A stretch of DNA of 64,000 nt from Granulicella sp. (GCA_025357875.1 JANYLK010000180.1:1-64000); one strand, 5' to 3'; positions 36,637 to 46,301 are shown, numbered from the stretch's first letter. The notes: generated by a model not told the origin, from the letters alone. A program made the numbers and translations.

Positions 36637-38043
36637 ATGGCCCGCATTTATCCGTTTCGCGCCCTTCGTTACGACACCTCCCGCGTTCGCATGGAGGACG
36701 TGGTTACCCAGCCCTACGACAAGATCACTCCGGAGATGCAGCAAGGCTATTACGAGCGAAGTCCCTACAACCTGATCCGGATCATCCTTGGCAAGCGCGA
36801 ACCCGACGACACCGAACCGCAGGACTTTCTGCCCACGGGCGAGCAGGCGCACAACTGCTACACCCGCGCCGCGGAATCGCTCAAGGAGTGGCGCGAGGAA
36901 CGAATCCTGGCCGAAGAGGCGGAGCCTGCGTTGTACGGCTATTCGCAGACCTACACCGTGCCGCACACGTCAGAAGTTCGCGAGCGGCGCGGGTTCATCG
37001 CGCTGGGCCATCTCTACGACTACGCGGACAAAGTTGTCTACCGCCACGAGCAGACCTTCCCTAAGCACAAGTCGGACCGACTAGCCTTGTTCAAGGCCAC
37101 GCGCGCCTACTGCGAGCAGATCTACATGCTCTATTCCGACCCGGCATTCACCTCCGAGAAGCTGATCTTTGGAGCAAAGGCCGGCGATGGACCGGGTAAG
37201 GATACCCGGCCGGCCGATCTCGCCATTACCGATGAATACGGCGTGGTCCATCGTGTCTGGAAGCTGACCGACCCATCGCTAATCAACCTAATCGTCACCG
37301 CCATGGCAGACAAGAAGCTGATCATCGCCGACGGTCACCATCGCTATGAGACTTCAGTCGCCTACGCGAAAGAGCGGTCGGCGCAACTCAAGCTGGCTCT
37401 GGGCGAGCCCCTCGATCCCGATGAAAAAGTCGGCCCTGGCCACCTTCCCGCGCCGCCGTTTCCCGAGGCCGCGATGATGATGACCTTCGTCAACATGGAC
37501 GCTTCAGGAATCACCATCCTGCCAACGCATCGCGTAGTCTTCGGCCTGGAAAACTTCTCTTCTGCGAACTTCATCACCGATGCCAGCCGTTATTTTGACA
37601 TCACCGAAGTGGCAGACAATCTCGCCGGTCAAGCATTGATCGAACGCCTCGCCACAACCCCCGGCGAATCCTTCATCGCAGCTACCGGAGACGGCAATTA
37701 CATCCTGACGCCCAGGCCGGAAGAAATCGCTCCTCTGCTCGTGGGGATGCCGCCAAAGCAGCGCCAACTTGGCGTGGCGCAGCTTCACGGCGTCGTCCTC
37801 GACCACCTGCTCGGTCTCGACCAGGACACCATCACCCGCCTTGGCAATGTGCATTACATTCGCGATGCCCAGGAAGCCGTCGCGCTGGTGGAATCCGGCG
37901 AGGCCGACGTTACCTTCCTCATCAAGCCGATTACGCTCGAACAGTTGCGCGATGTATCGCTTTCGGGCGACGTGATGCCGCAGAAATCGACCGACTTCTA
38001 TCCGAAGCTTTTAAGCGGACTGGCAATCTATGCACTCGACTGA
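36637..38043 (+). CDS. DUF1015 family protein
   Basis: A 468-residue cytoplasmic protein that matches the DUF1015 family by its opening IYPFRALRYD and by VVTQPYDKI, SPYNLIRIILG, the ADGHHRYETS box (His-His-Arg likely at an active site) and the closing PQKSTDFYPKLLSGLAIYAL. The function of this family is not established to my knowledge. ATG 36637 is chosen because the conserved start of the family follows at once; the frame is open to 36577. Confidence 0.88.
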   Translation: MARIYPFRALRYDTSRVRMEDVVTQPYDKITPEMQQGYYERSPYNLIRIILGKREPDDTEPQDFLPTGEQAHNCYTRAAESLKEWREERILAEEAEPALYGYSQTYTVPHTSEVRERRGFIALGHLYDYADKVVYRHEQTFPKHKSDRLALFKATRAYCEQIYMLYSDPAFTSEKLIFGAKAGDGPGKDTRPADLAITDEYGVVHRVWKLTDPSLINLIVTAMADKKLIIADGHHRYETSVAYAKERSAQLKLALGEPLDPDEKVGPGHLPAPPFPEAAMMMTFVNMDASGITILPTHRVVFGLENFSSANFITDASRYFDITEVADNLAGQALIERLATTPGESFIAATGDGNYILTPRPEEIAPLLVGMPPKQRQLGVAQLHGVVLDHLLGLDQDTITRLGNVHYIRDAQEAVALVESGEADVTFLIKPITLEQLRDVSLSGDVMPQKSTDFYPKLLSGLAIYALD

Positions 38044-38088
38044 CCTGAAGCGAATTCCTCAACCTGAGTCTGGTTCGAATCAAAGCCT

Positions 38089-38976
38089 TTGATCCCTTTG
38101 CGCAAGCACGCCGCCGTCCTCCTCGTCACATTGGCGAGCGCGTCGACGGCTGCAATCACCGTTCGGGCGCAGACGCAGGCTGCAGCATCCATAAAAGCTA
38201 ACGCTCCGGCCGGATGGCCGATCAATCACACCCTGGTCGTGCTCGATCCTGCGCACGGAGGCACGGAAGGCGGCGCCGTCCTGGGCGATCATGTAGCGGA
38301 GAAGGACATTACACTAGCCGTCGCTTCAAAGCTACGCGCCGCGCTGTCGACCAACGGCTTCAATGTAGTCTCTACTCGCGACGCCGGCGGCTCCGATCCC
38401 CTATCCACCGACCAGCGGGCAGAGATTGCGAACCGCACCCATGCCGCGGCCTGCATCGTGCTCCATGCCACGGCAACGGGATCCGGCGTCCATCTCTACA
38501 CCTCAGACCTGCAGGCGCCAAATCAAGACCCCGATCTTACCGCTGGATTTGTGCCAATTCCGTGGGACGCGGCCCAGTCAGGATTCGTGCGACAAAGTGC
38601 AGATCTTGCGGTTAGTTTGAGCACCGCCCTGGGCAAAGCCCATCTACCAGCGACGTTGGGCCAGGCGCCCATCCGGCCATTGAACAACCTCATGTGCCCG
38701 GCCGTAGCAATCGAGTTGTCTCCGCTTGCGGCCCCCGGCGCGGCGGCAACTCCTGCGACTGACGGAAACTATCAGCAGCAGGTAGTGAATGCACTGACGG
38801 TCGCGCTGCGTGCGTGGCGCGACAGCCCCGCTCTTTTGCCGGTGGCAGATGCCAGCACGGGAGGCCAGACCAGCGCTCAATCCAAGGCTATTGCCGCTGC
38901 GGAGGCGACCGGGCGCGCGGCCGCTAAAGTGCGGACCTCTCCCACTCCACCGCCCGCACAGAAGGGGCCGCAATGA
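38089..38976 (+). CDS. N-acetylmuramoyl-L-alanine amidase (amidase_3)
   Basis: Cleaves the amide between MurNAc and the stem peptide in peptidoglycan. 295 residues with a signal segment (about 5-27) and an amidase_3 fold: zinc ligands in VLDPAHGG (His), AEKDITLAV (Glu) and IVLHATAT (His), and the catalytic Glu in VAIELSPL. SIHANA is the usual form of the third box; here it is VLHATA. A Pro/Ala-rich tail follows. The stop overlaps the start of the GerMN gene in ATGA, and murI comes next, so this is a cell-wall operon. Start TTG 38089. Confidence 0.87.
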   Translation: MIPLRKHAAVLLVTLASASTAAITVRAQTQAAASIKANAPAGWPINHTLVVLDPAHGGTEGGAVLGDHVAEKDITLAVASKLRAALSTNGFNVVSTRDAGGSDPLSTDQRAEIANRTHAAACIVLHATATGSGVHLYTSDLQAPNQDPDLTAGFVPIPWDAAQSGFVRQSADLAVSLSTALGKAHLPATLGQAPIRPLNNLMCPAVAIELSPLAAPGAAATPATDGNYQQQVVNALTVALRAWRDSPALLPVADASTGGQTSAQSKAIAAAEATGRAAAKVRTSPTPPPAQKGPQ

Positions 38977-39632
38977 TTCCCCGCTATCAACGCGTTCTCT
39001 TCTGGATCCTGTCCGGCGCGATCCTTTTGATGGCGCTGGTGCTGCTGCGGGGATGTGAGCAGACGCGCGAGAAGCTCACTCGGCATCGCGACGAGACGCC
39101 GTTGTCTGCACCCGTAGTTACTCCAAGTGAAACGGTGCAATTAGCGCTCGCCAGCGATACGGATGGCTCGATCACACTGGTCGAACGGGAGATCGCGCTG
39201 CCGTCGGAGAAATCCGCGCGAGCACACGCTCTGCTGGCTCGTCTCATCGCGGAATATTCTTACAAAAATTCAGCCCACCCGATCGAAAGCGGCCCGGCCG
39301 TGGACGACGTCTTCCTCATCGATCTCCCTCTGCACTCGCACTCCGGGGCTGTAGGCAGTGATTTCTCCGGCGAATTACAAGTTCTCACTGGGCAGATGGC
39401 TGTGGTCAATTTGCACGAAGCGTTTACCGACCATCACACGTCTGGCATTGAGTCCGAGACGTTGACCATCAAGTCAATCATCGGAACCTTGTATGCGAAC
39501 TTTCCGGAGATCCAGCACGTACGTTTTCTGGTCGACGGCCGCTCCCGAGAAACTTTGAACGGTCACGCTGATCTGCTCCGTACCTACGCGGTGGTCAACA
39601 CCACCAACAAGCCCGCGCAGGGAGTTCGCTAG
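38973..39632 (+). CDS. GerMN domain protein
   Basis: 219 residues with one N-terminal membrane helix (about 8-26, followed by a Cys) and a single GerMN domain (about 95-215) with LIDLPLH, VNLHEAF, ESLTIKSIIGTLYANFPEIQHVRFLVDGR-like sequence (TIKSIIGTL, VRFLVDGR). GerMN domains occur in spore germination protein GerM and in envelope proteins of non-spore-formers. It overlaps the amidase by 4 bp and murI by 1 bp. This strict coupling suggests it assists peptidoglycan turnover. Confidence 0.85.
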   Translation: MIPRYQRVLFWILSGAILLMALVLLRGCEQTREKLTRHRDETPLSAPVVTPSETVQLALASDTDGSITLVEREIALPSEKSARAHALLARLIAEYSYKNSAHPIESGPAVDDVFLIDLPLHSHSGAVGSDFSGELQVLTGQMAVVNLHEAFTDHHTSGIESETLTIKSIIGTLYANFPEIQHVRFLVDGRSRETLNGHADLLRTYAVVNTTNKPAQGVR

Positions 39633-40435
39633 TGTGCGCGACCACGATCGGAGTGTTCGATTCAGGTTTTGGTGGCCTGACTGTCCTGCGCGAACTGCTT
39701 CCTCTCATCCCCGGCGCGCACTTCATCTACCTGGGTGATTCAGCGCGGCTGCCGTATGGGTCCAAGTCGCAGACCACCATCGCGCGTTATGCGGTAGAGA
39801 GTGCCCGCTTCCTCGAAGCGCACGGCGCAGATCATCTCGTGATCGCCTGCAATACCGCGTCAGCGCTAGCGATGCGAGAGATTCAAGAGGCGGTAGCGAT
39901 ACCGGTAACCGGCGTCATCGATCCCGTCGTCGATGCCGCATATCAGCGACATCCGAACTCCGATGTCTTGGTCCTCGCCACCACCGCCACGGTGCAATCG
40001 CATGCGTATCGCGACCAATGCGCCACTCATGGTCTGCGTGCCAACGAGAAAGCCTGCCCGCTGCTAGTGCCGCTCGTCGAAGAGGGATGGGTCGACAACC
40101 CCATCACCCGCGATGTCCTGCGTGTCTATCTCAGCGAAGCGCTGTCTGAAAGCTCCCCCGAAGCCGTCCTTCTCGGTTGCACACACTACCCGTTGATTGC
40201 CCCGGTAATTCAGGCTGTTCTGCAGGAGTTGGGCTCATCGGCGGAAGTAATCGATTCCGCACGAGCCACCGCTATAGCCATTGAACGTGCCATTCGGCTC
40301 TCCCATCCTGCCTCCTCTGGACCCGCAACCTTCCAGTGCTACGCCACCGACTCAGTCGATAAATTCGCGCGTCTGGGCAGTCAATTCCTCGGCCAGCCCA
40401 TGCCGCGAGTAGAACTTCTCGACCTCGGCGGCTAA
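39632..40435 (+). CDS. murI: Glutamate racemase
   Basis: Converts L-Glu to D-Glu for peptidoglycan. 267 residues with all family boxes: GVFDSGFGGLTVL, YLGDSARLPYGSKS, first catalytic Cys in IACNTASALA and second in LGCTHYPLI. The GTG start shares one base with the upstream stop. Last gene of the amidase-GerMN-murI operon. Confidence 0.95.
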   Translation: MCATTIGVFDSGFGGLTVLRELLPLIPGAHFIYLGDSARLPYGSKSQTTIARYAVESARFLEAHGADHLVIACNTASALAMREIQEAVAIPVTGVIDPVVDAAYQRHPNSDVLVLATTATVQSHAYRDQCATHGLRANEKACPLLVPLVEEGWVDNPITRDVLRVYLSEALSESSPEAVLLGCTHYPLIAPVIQAVLQELGSSAEVIDSARATAIAIERAIRLSHPASSGPATFQCYATDSVDKFARLGSQFLGQPMPRVELLDLGG

Positions 40436-40487
40436 ACTGATCTTGCACGTTGCACCTCACCTTGAACCTGGTACCTCGACCCCACCC

Positions 40488-40868
40488 ATGACCTATCTGC
40501 TGAAGACCGAACCCACCAAATACTCCTTCGAAGACCTGCTGCGCGACGGTGAAACCACGTGGGATGGCATCTCCAATAACCAGGCGCTGCTCACCCTGCG
40601 CAACATGAAGAAGGGCGAGAAGCTGGTCATCTATCACTCGAACGTCGGCAAGGCCGCGGTGGGAACGGCGAAGGTAGTCTCGGTCGACGCAACCGATCCG
40701 AGGAACCCGCTCGTGCGCATCAAAGGCGTCAAGCGTTTGCAGCGCGAAAAGCCGCTTGCCGAAATCCGCGAAGCGAGCATATTCCAGGGTTCACTCCTGT
40801 TTCGCCAGTTCCGTCTCTCCGTCGTACCGCTCACCGACGAGCAGTATGACTGGCTGACGCTGAGTTAG
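40488..40868 (+). CDS. EVE domain protein
   Basis: A 126-residue single-domain protein of the EVE family, which belongs to the PUA-like folds: YLLKTEPTKYSFEDL at the start, TTWDGISNNQALLTLRNMKKGEKLVIYHS, VGTAKVVS, and FRQFRLSVVPLT. EVE proteins are thought to read modified bases in DNA or RNA; the human homologue is THYN1. ATG 40488 directly precedes the conserved start. Downstream of murI by about 50 bp on the same strand. Confidence 0.9.
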   Translation: MTYLLKTEPTKYSFEDLLRDGETTWDGISNNQALLTLRNMKKGEKLVIYHSNVGKAAVGTAKVVSVDATDPRNPLVRIKGVKRLQREKPLAEIREASIFQGSLLFRQFRLSVVPLTDEQYDWLTLS

Positions 40869-40929
40869 TCGCTGATCGCCACAACTGTTCGGCCCGCTAC
40901 AACTTAAGTGCCCTTCTTATCAATCTTGT

Positions 40930-42216
40930 ATGTGGCTAAGATTGCTCAAAGGTTGGGCGCGTATGTACGTTTTTTCTTGGTTAGATAACCGTACTCTCAT
41001 TGCTTGCGACTTCATGCTGGCGCTGGCATTTGCCATCGTGTTCTTCGGCATGAAGCGAAGCTACCCCAACCTGCGTGGAATAAACACTATAGCTATCAGC
41101 TTCCTGCTGTGCGTTCCCGGCACCTTTTTGATCGCCTCGCGCGGCTCCATTCCCTACTTCATCTCCGTCACCATCGGAAATTGCTTGATCTTCGGATCGT
41201 TCGTCTTCCTGTACCGCGGTGTCCTTCGATTTATCGGCAGCAGGCGGACCGCATTGATTCCCATTTCCGTCTCGTGCATCGCCTTGGGTGTCCTGTTTTA
41301 TTACAGTCAGATTCAGAATAAAGTCGTCCCGCGCATCGTCGCGATCTCGCTAACCGTCGGCCTGGTTCGCGGCATGATCGCACTTGAGCTCTTCCGAAAA
41401 TCCCCTAATTTCACCAGTCCCACAGCCCTGCGACTGTTTGCTGCGGCAATGTCCTTGTTCGCCGCTGTCGCCGTCAACTGCGGCATCATGACCATACTTC
41501 ATGGTGCGCCTTCCGGCCGCTTGGAAAGCAACGGCGTCGGCACCGCGACCTTGTTTGTCAGCGTGGTTTCACTCTTCGTCACCGGCCTCTTCATTTTAAT
41601 CCTGTCCAGTGGAGAACTCATCGCCGCCAGCCGCGACGAGTCGCTGAAAGACTCGCTATCCGGCGCCTTCAATCGCCGAGGCATCGAGCTGAAGCTCGCA
41701 GCGGAACTCCATCGCATACAAAACAGCAAGAACAAACTTTCCGTCGCACTCATCGACGTCGACTACTTCAAGTCGATCAACGACATCCAGGGACATGCTG
41801 CCGGCGATGCGGCTCTGCGCGACGTGGCGGAAACCATCTCCACCCATCTACGAGGTCGGGATTACCTTGGCCGATATGGCGGCGACGAGTTTCTCCTAAT
41901 TCTTCCGCAGACCCTATGCAGCATAGCTGTCGGAGTTACCGAGCGTTTGTGCAACGCCGTTAGCAGCCTCGGTATTTCCGGTGGCACAATGCCGCTGACT
42001 CTCAGCATCGGCCTCACCGAGGCTGTTCCCGAAGACGACGCCGTCACCCTGATCGCCCGCGCCGACAAGGCGCTCTACCAGGCTAAGAGCGATGGACGCA
42101 ACTGCCGGCGCGTGGTCATAGCCGACGCTGACGCGCCCGTTTCAGACCCCGTACTGCAGAACGCCGCCCGAGGCGCCATCCTGATCTCCTCGGTGGAATC
42201 CTCTTTACTGCAGTAA
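40930..42216 (+). CDS. Membrane diguanylate cyclase
   Basis: 428 residues. The N-terminal half (about 20-240) has six to seven membrane helices and no recognised ligand domain. The C-terminal GGDEF domain (about 245-405) has an intact GGDEF at 317-321 and an inhibitory I-site RxxD at 308-311, five residues upstream. So it should make c-di-GMP from two GTP and show product inhibition. No EAL or HD-GYP partner is near. An internal ATG at 40963 could also be the start. Confidence 0.92.
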   Translation: MWLRLLKGWARMYVFSWLDNRTLIACDFMLALAFAIVFFGMKRSYPNLRGINTIAISFLLCVPGTFLIASRGSIPYFISVTIGNCLIFGSFVFLYRGVLRFIGSRRTALIPISVSCIALGVLFYYSQIQNKVVPRIVAISLTVGLVRGMIALELFRKSPNFTSPTALRLFAAAMSLFAAVAVNCGIMTILHGAPSGRLESNGVGTATLFVSVVSLFVTGLFILILSSGELIAASRDESLKDSLSGAFNRRGIELKLAAELHRIQNSKNKLSVALIDVDYFKSINDIQGHAAGDAALRDVAETISTHLRGRDYLGRYGGDEFLLILPQTLCSIAVGVTERLCNAVSSLGISGGTMPLTLSIGLTEAVPEDDAVTLIARADKALYQAKSDGRNCRRVVIADADAPVSDPVLQNAARGAILISSVESSLLQ

Positions 42217-42324
42217 AAGTCTGCACCGCCCGCTTACCTCCTCGTCACAAGCCATTTGTGTAAGGGATGTGTGTTTCTCTTCAATCGGCTGGTATCCTAA
42301 CCGTCGGGGTATCGAGGGAAATTA

Positions 42325-43101
42325 ATGATTGATTTGAAGGGCAAAGTGGCCGTGGTGTTCGGCCTTGCGAACAAGCGCAGTATTGCTTACAGTGTGGCGC
42401 AGAAACTGGCCGAGGCTGGCGCGACCTTGGTGCTCTCGTATCAGTCAGAGCGCCTGCAGCGCGAGGCCGAAGAACTTCTCAGCGACCTGGGCCAGACCGG
42501 CACCGGCCGCGCCTTCCAATGTGACGTCTCCCGCGACGACCAGATCGATGCGCTGTTCGCGCAGATCGCCTCGGCGTTCCCGAAGATCGATATCCTTATC
42601 CACTCCATTGGGTTTGCGCCCGCCGATGCGCTGAAAAATGATTTCCTGCTCACCACCCGCGAGGACTTCCGCATCGCCCACGACGTCAGCGTCTACTCGC
42701 TGATTGCCGTTGCACGTGGCGCTACCCCCTTAATGACGGACGGCGGAGCGATGTTGACTCTGACATACTACGGCGCGGAAAAGGTCTTCCCAAATTACAA
42801 TGTTATGGGCGTGGCCAAGGCCGGGCTGGAAGCCGCAGTGCGCTATCTCGCGACTTCCCTCGGAGCAAAGAATATTCGTGTCAACGCGATCTCCGCCGGC
42901 CCCATCAGAACTCTCGCCGCCCGCGGCATCGGTGAATTCAGCCAGATACTCAACGCCGTCACCGCACGCGCTCCGCTGCACAGAAATGTGGAGCAGGCCG
43001 AAGTCGGCAACACTGCGCTCTTCCTCTGTTCTCCGCTGGCAAGCGGCATTACCGGGGAAATTACCTTCGTAGATTGTGGGTTTAATATCACTGGTGTGTA
43101 G
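42325..43101 (+). CDS. fabI: Enoyl-[acyl-carrier-protein] reductase (NADH)
   Basis: Last reductive step of fatty-acid elongation. 258 residues of the FabI type SDR: cofactor motif VVFGLANKRSIAYSVA, HSIGFAP, catalytic Tyr158-x6-Lys165 (YNVMGVAK), ISAGPIRTLAARGI, and the C-terminal TFVDCGFNITGV. A ribosome site (GAGGGAAATTA) precedes the ATG. The DinB-family gene follows 12 bp later and is probably co-transcribed. Confidence 0.96.
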   Translation: MIDLKGKVAVVFGLANKRSIAYSVAQKLAEAGATLVLSYQSERLQREAEELLSDLGQTGTGRAFQCDVSRDDQIDALFAQIASAFPKIDILIHSIGFAPADALKNDFLLTTREDFRIAHDVSVYSLIAVARGATPLMTDGGAMLTLTYYGAEKVFPNYNVMGVAKAGLEAAVRYLATSLGAKNIRVNAISAGPIRTLAARGIGEFSQILNAVTARAPLHRNVEQAEVGNTALFLCSPLASGITGEITFVDCGFNITGV

Positions 43102-43113
43102 AAAGGATGACCG

Positions 43114-43623
43114 ATGACCACTGCGGAACTTCTCCTTCAGGATTTCGACATCGAAATGGCTAGCGCCCGCCGCGTATTGGAACGCCTCCCCGAAGACAAG
43201 CCCGACTTCAAATGTCACGACAAGTCCATGCCGCTCGGCAAGCTAGCCATGCACGTCGCCACGCTCCCTGTCTTCGGCAAGAAGATCCTGACCACTCCCA
43301 GCATGGATATGGCGGCCCCGGGGCAGTCCTGGCCTGACATGACCTTCCGTACGCGCGACATCACTCTTGCAACTTTCGACGCCTCCGCGCTGGAGACCCG
43401 TGCCGCACTAGCCGCCTGTTCCGACGCGGACCTTGCTGCGCCGTGGAAGTTCTCATTCGGCGACCACGTCATTTCGGACACCCCGCGCTCGCTCGCCTAT
43501 CGGCACATGTTCTTCAATCACCTGCTCCATCATCGCGCCCAGCTAAGCGTGTACCTGCGACTGAATGACATTCCCGTGCCCGGACTCTACGGTCCTTCCG
43601 CCGACGAGCCTTTTACTCCGTAA
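43114..43623 (+). CDS. DinB-family protein
   Basis: 169 residues with the four-helix DinB/YfiT layout: an N-terminal helix with LLQDFDIEM, GKLAMHVATLP (first His), and HMFFNHLLHHRAQLSVYLR (C-terminal His pair typical of metal binding in this family). Some family members are thiol transferases or isomerases; the role here is unknown. It overlaps nothing and starts 12 bp after fabI. Confidence 0.85.
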   Translation: MTTAELLLQDFDIEMASARRVLERLPEDKPDFKCHDKSMPLGKLAMHVATLPVFGKKILTTPSMDMAAPGQSWPDMTFRTRDITLATFDASALETRAALAACSDADLAAPWKFSFGDHVISDTPRSLAYRHMFFNHLLHHRAQLSVYLRLNDIPVPGLYGPSADEPFTP

Positions 43624-43635
43624 TCTCCTCATCGC

Positions 43636-44931
43636 TCACGGACGCCGAAACACACTTCCGTTCTTCATCACGAAGCCAACCCTGGCCAGCGCAGATATAT
43701 CATCCAGCGGATTTCCTTCAACCGCGATGACGTCGGCGTAAAAGCCTGCCTTGAGTTCCCCAATCTCTCCCGCCCAGCCCAGCAGACGCGCACCGTTTAG
43801 CAGGTCGGCGCGAAGTACCTCCGCTGTCCCCATGCCGTACTTCACCATCAATGCAAGTTCGCGAGCCTGCGTACCATGCGGAAACGGGCCTACATCGCTG
43901 CCCACCGCAAATGGAACTCCGGCCTCTAGTTGGCGTTTAAACTGTGCAGCGTGGAAGGCCTGCATCGCCTCAAACCTCTTGCCCGCACCAGCCGTTTCAG
44001 GATGTTCGCCGAAGTACTCCATGATGGCAAACGTGGGCACTGCGTAGATGTGCTTCGACTTCATCTCCGCCATGGTGCGGTCGGATAGGAAGTAGGCGTG
44101 GTCAAGCGATGCCACCCCTGCGTCGACTGCAAGTCCAGTCCCAGGTTCGCCGGTGCAGTGGACGGCAACGCCCATCGCATTAGAAGCACCAGCGCCAAGA
44201 CGGCCGGACTCTACGACCGCCGCATGCAGTTCCGCTTCACTGTATTGGTACGGCGTGGTGAGTGCGCCATCCGTGAGCGAGTCGGGGCCCGTCTCGTAGA
44301 TCTTGGCGAAGTCCGCGCCTTCCTTGTGCTGCCGGCGCATGACGCGCACAAGGTCCTCCGCCGAATCGGCGTAATCCGCATTCGACGGAACATGCGCCGC
44401 GGAATTGTAGCCGATAGCGTCCTCGTGACCGCCGGTGATGTCGATTGCGTTGCCGCTCATCCTCATGCGCGGACCCGGGATCAGACCTGCATCAATTGCC
44501 TTGCGGACAGCCGTGGACGCAGATCCCGCACCTTCAGTCCCCATGTCACGCTCAGCCGTGAAGCCGGCCATCAGGTCAGCCTTCGCCGCGACTTCAGCGA
44601 GGATAACGCGCTGCGCAACATTCTCCTGAATAGTCTGGAGATCCTCCGCACCCGGATGAAGAAAGAGGTGGACGTGCGCGTCGATGAGCCCTGGCATCAA
44701 CGTGCGGTCGCCGAGATCGATCACCTCGGCGTTGGCAGGACGGTCCACGCGCCCACCGGCTGCGACGATTCGCTCGCCAATCACCAACACTTCGCCGGGT
44801 GACACAACCTTCCCAGCGGCGACATCCAGTATCCGCGCGGCGTGCAGAACAATGGCGTGAGGCGTCGGCGACTGTGCCTGTGCATTAAGACCTGCGAGCG
44901 CAATTGCAACTCCAGCAACCAATCTCTTCAT
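43636..44931 (-). CDS. Secreted amidohydrolase (imidazolonepropionase/prolidase-like)
   Basis: 431 residues from ATG 44931, which begins a clear signal peptide (MKRLVAGVAIALAGLNAQAQ). Metal motif HVHLFLHPG in DAHVHL near 80, His in AVHCTGEPG, SLDHAYF, and Asp in VGSDVGPFPHG. The TIM-barrel metal ligands H-x-H, H, H and D are all seen. Relatives act on dipeptides (Xaa-Pro) or small cyclic amides, exported. Converges on the DinB gene. The frame continues upstream of the signal peptide, but without signal character. Confidence 0.88.
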   Translation of the reverse strand: MKRLVAGVAIALAGLNAQAQSPTPHAIVLHAARILDVAAGKVVSPGEVLVIGERIVAAGGRVDRPANAEVIDLGDRTLMPGLIDAHVHLFLHPGAEDLQTIQENVAQRVILAEVAAKADLMAGFTAERDMGTEGAGSASTAVRKAIDAGLIPGPRMRMSGNAIDITGGHEDAIGYNSAAHVPSNADYADSAEDLVRVMRRQHKEGADFAKIYETGPDSLTDGALTTPYQYSEAELHAAVVESGRLGAGASNAMGVAVHCTGEPGTGLAVDAGVASLDHAYFLSDRTMAEMKSKHIYAVPTFAIMEYFGEHPETAGAGKRFEAMQAFHAAQFKRQLEAGVPFAVGSDVGPFPHGTQARELALMVKYGMGTAEVLRADLLNGARLLGWAGEIGELKAGFYADVIAVEGNPLDDISALARVGFVMKNGSVFRRP

Positions 44932-45068
44932 GATCTCAGCAGAATAGCAGCGAACGAGCATTTTGCTGGTTCGGGCGTGATTATCAACACCCTGGGTCGA
45001 AGTCACCATCTAATCACCGAGCGGCGCGATCTACCGGCTACTCAATTTCCGTATCGGAGGTAAAAGCT

Positions 45069-45377
45069 ATGGCAGCATCACCGAAGTCACACAGTTCTCA
45101 CGAATCTACGCACGCCCTCTCCGCAGACGATCGCAAAGATATAAAAGATTCAGACTATGCCTTCCCGGCCAAGCGCAAAGAGCCGCTGAATGATGCCTCG
45201 CATGTCCGCAATGCGATTGCGCGTTTTGACCAGGTAAAAGGTGTCTCGGACAAGGAACGCGAAGAGGCGTTTCATCACATCAAGTCGGCGGCAAAGAAGT
45301 TTGGCGTCGAGATGACCGAGACGAACTGGAAACAGCTGGGCGCCAAGCCACATACTGCCAACTCAGCGAAGAAATAA
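45069..45377 (+). CDS. Small DUF6582-like protein
   Basis: 102 residues, hydrophilic and mostly helical, with LSADDRKDIKDSDYAFPAKR, LNDASHVRNAIARFDQV and EREEAFHHIKSAAKKFGVE. The same short domain occurs as an appendage in some phage and stress-related proteins; function unknown. A strong ribosome site (CGGAGGTAAAAGCT) precedes the ATG. A long hairpin 30 bp downstream is the terminator. Confidence 0.8.
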   Translation: MAASPKSHSSHESTHALSADDRKDIKDSDYAFPAKRKEPLNDASHVRNAIARFDQVKGVSDKEREEAFHHIKSAAKKFGVEMTETNWKQLGAKPHTANSAKK

Positions 45378-45404
45378 AAGTGTCAGACCGGCTTAGCAAG
45401 CAGA

Positions 45405-45432
45405 CAAAGCCCTCGCCAAGGCGAGGGCTTTG
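45405..45432. terminator. Bidirectional terminator
   Basis: A perfect 13-bp inverted repeat, CAAAGCCCTCGCC (45405-45417) and GGCGAGGGCTTTG (45420-45432), with a 2-nt gap. It sits between convergent genes (DUF6582-like and PEP-CTERM) and has A and T tracts on the two sides. Confidence 0.8.
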
Positions 45433-45461
45433 CACTTCAAGTGAGGATGCAGTCGGCTGAA

Positions 45462-46301
45462 TTACGCCTTCAGTTTGCGACGGAATGCTCCGATCATGCC
45501 AAGCGCGCCCGTGCCAAACAGCACCAGGCTGCTGGGCTCAGGAGTCGCCCCCGACGGAGGCGGCAGGACCGTTGCGTAGTCGGCCGACAGATCTTCGACC
45601 AGGAAGGAGAAATCGCTCGGCGCACCCGTAATGTTTAGGGTCTTGATGAAGGTACCTGACGTATCGAACTCGTTGAGCCCGGGAGAATAGAGGTTGGAGG
45701 TGAAGAAGGTGGTTCCGTCGAATGCGATGCCCGTGGACGATCCCGAAGACGTGATGAACGCTGCGGTCTTGAGACTTCCGTCTAGGTTATATACGTCGTA
45801 AATGTTACCGCCATCATCCCGGTTTTCGATCAGGTAGCCAATGCCCCCTTGCTGGAAATATTCCAGGCCATCGCAATAACCAGTGCAATTGGCGAGATTC
45901 AAAGTAGCAATATATGCGCCGGTGGTAGTGTATTTGTAGACTTGGTTTGTCCCGCTATAGTCGCCGACGTAAAAATTAGTTCCGTCATATGCGATAGTCG
46001 ATAATCCCGCAGCACCCGGAACTGTGAAGATGGAGCCGTTGTCGGTGCTGGTCGCAAGATTGTAGGAGTAGATGGAGCTGTTGTTTGCAGCCGTATAGTA
46101 CATCGTGGTGCCAACCACAACAACACCGCGACCATTGTTTCCACTTAGTCCAGTGTAAGTTTGGACTATTGCTCCGCTGGTCTTGTCGATCTTGAAGATG
46201 TAAGGCGATCCACCTGTTGCGTTATTGCCATAGATGAAGTTGTCGGCGTAGCAAGCAGTGCTTAGGGCAGCGAGAAAACAAAGGACGAGAATGCGTTTCA
46301 T
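45462..46301 (-). CDS. PEP-CTERM sorted beta-propeller-like protein
   Basis: 279 residues: signal peptide (MKRILVLCFLAALSTACYA), a Gly/Thr/Asn-rich repetitive middle built of short strands (YSYNLATS, FYVGDYSG, YKYTTTGAYIATL), and a C-terminal PEP-CTERM tag: TPEPSSLVLFGTGALGMIGA, then FRRKLKA (PEP motif, membrane helix, basic tail). The tag is cut by an exosortase. Lower GC and Thr/Asn use than the neighbours, as is common for exopolysaccharide-associated proteins. No exosortase gene is in the window. Confidence 0.88.
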   Translation of the reverse strand: MKRILVLCFLAALSTACYADNFIYGNNATGGSPYIFKIDKTSGAIVQTYTGLSGNNGRGVVVVGTTMYYTAANNSSIYSYNLATSTDNGSIFTVPGAAGLSTIAYDGTNFYVGDYSGTNQVYKYTTTGAYIATLNLANCTGYCDGLEYFQQGGIGYLIENRDDGGNIYDVYNLDGSLKTAAFITSSGSSTGIAFDGTTFFTSNLYSPGLNEFDTSGTFIKTLNITGAPSDFSFLVEDLSADYATVLPPPSGATPEPSSLVLFGTGALGMIGAFRRKLKA

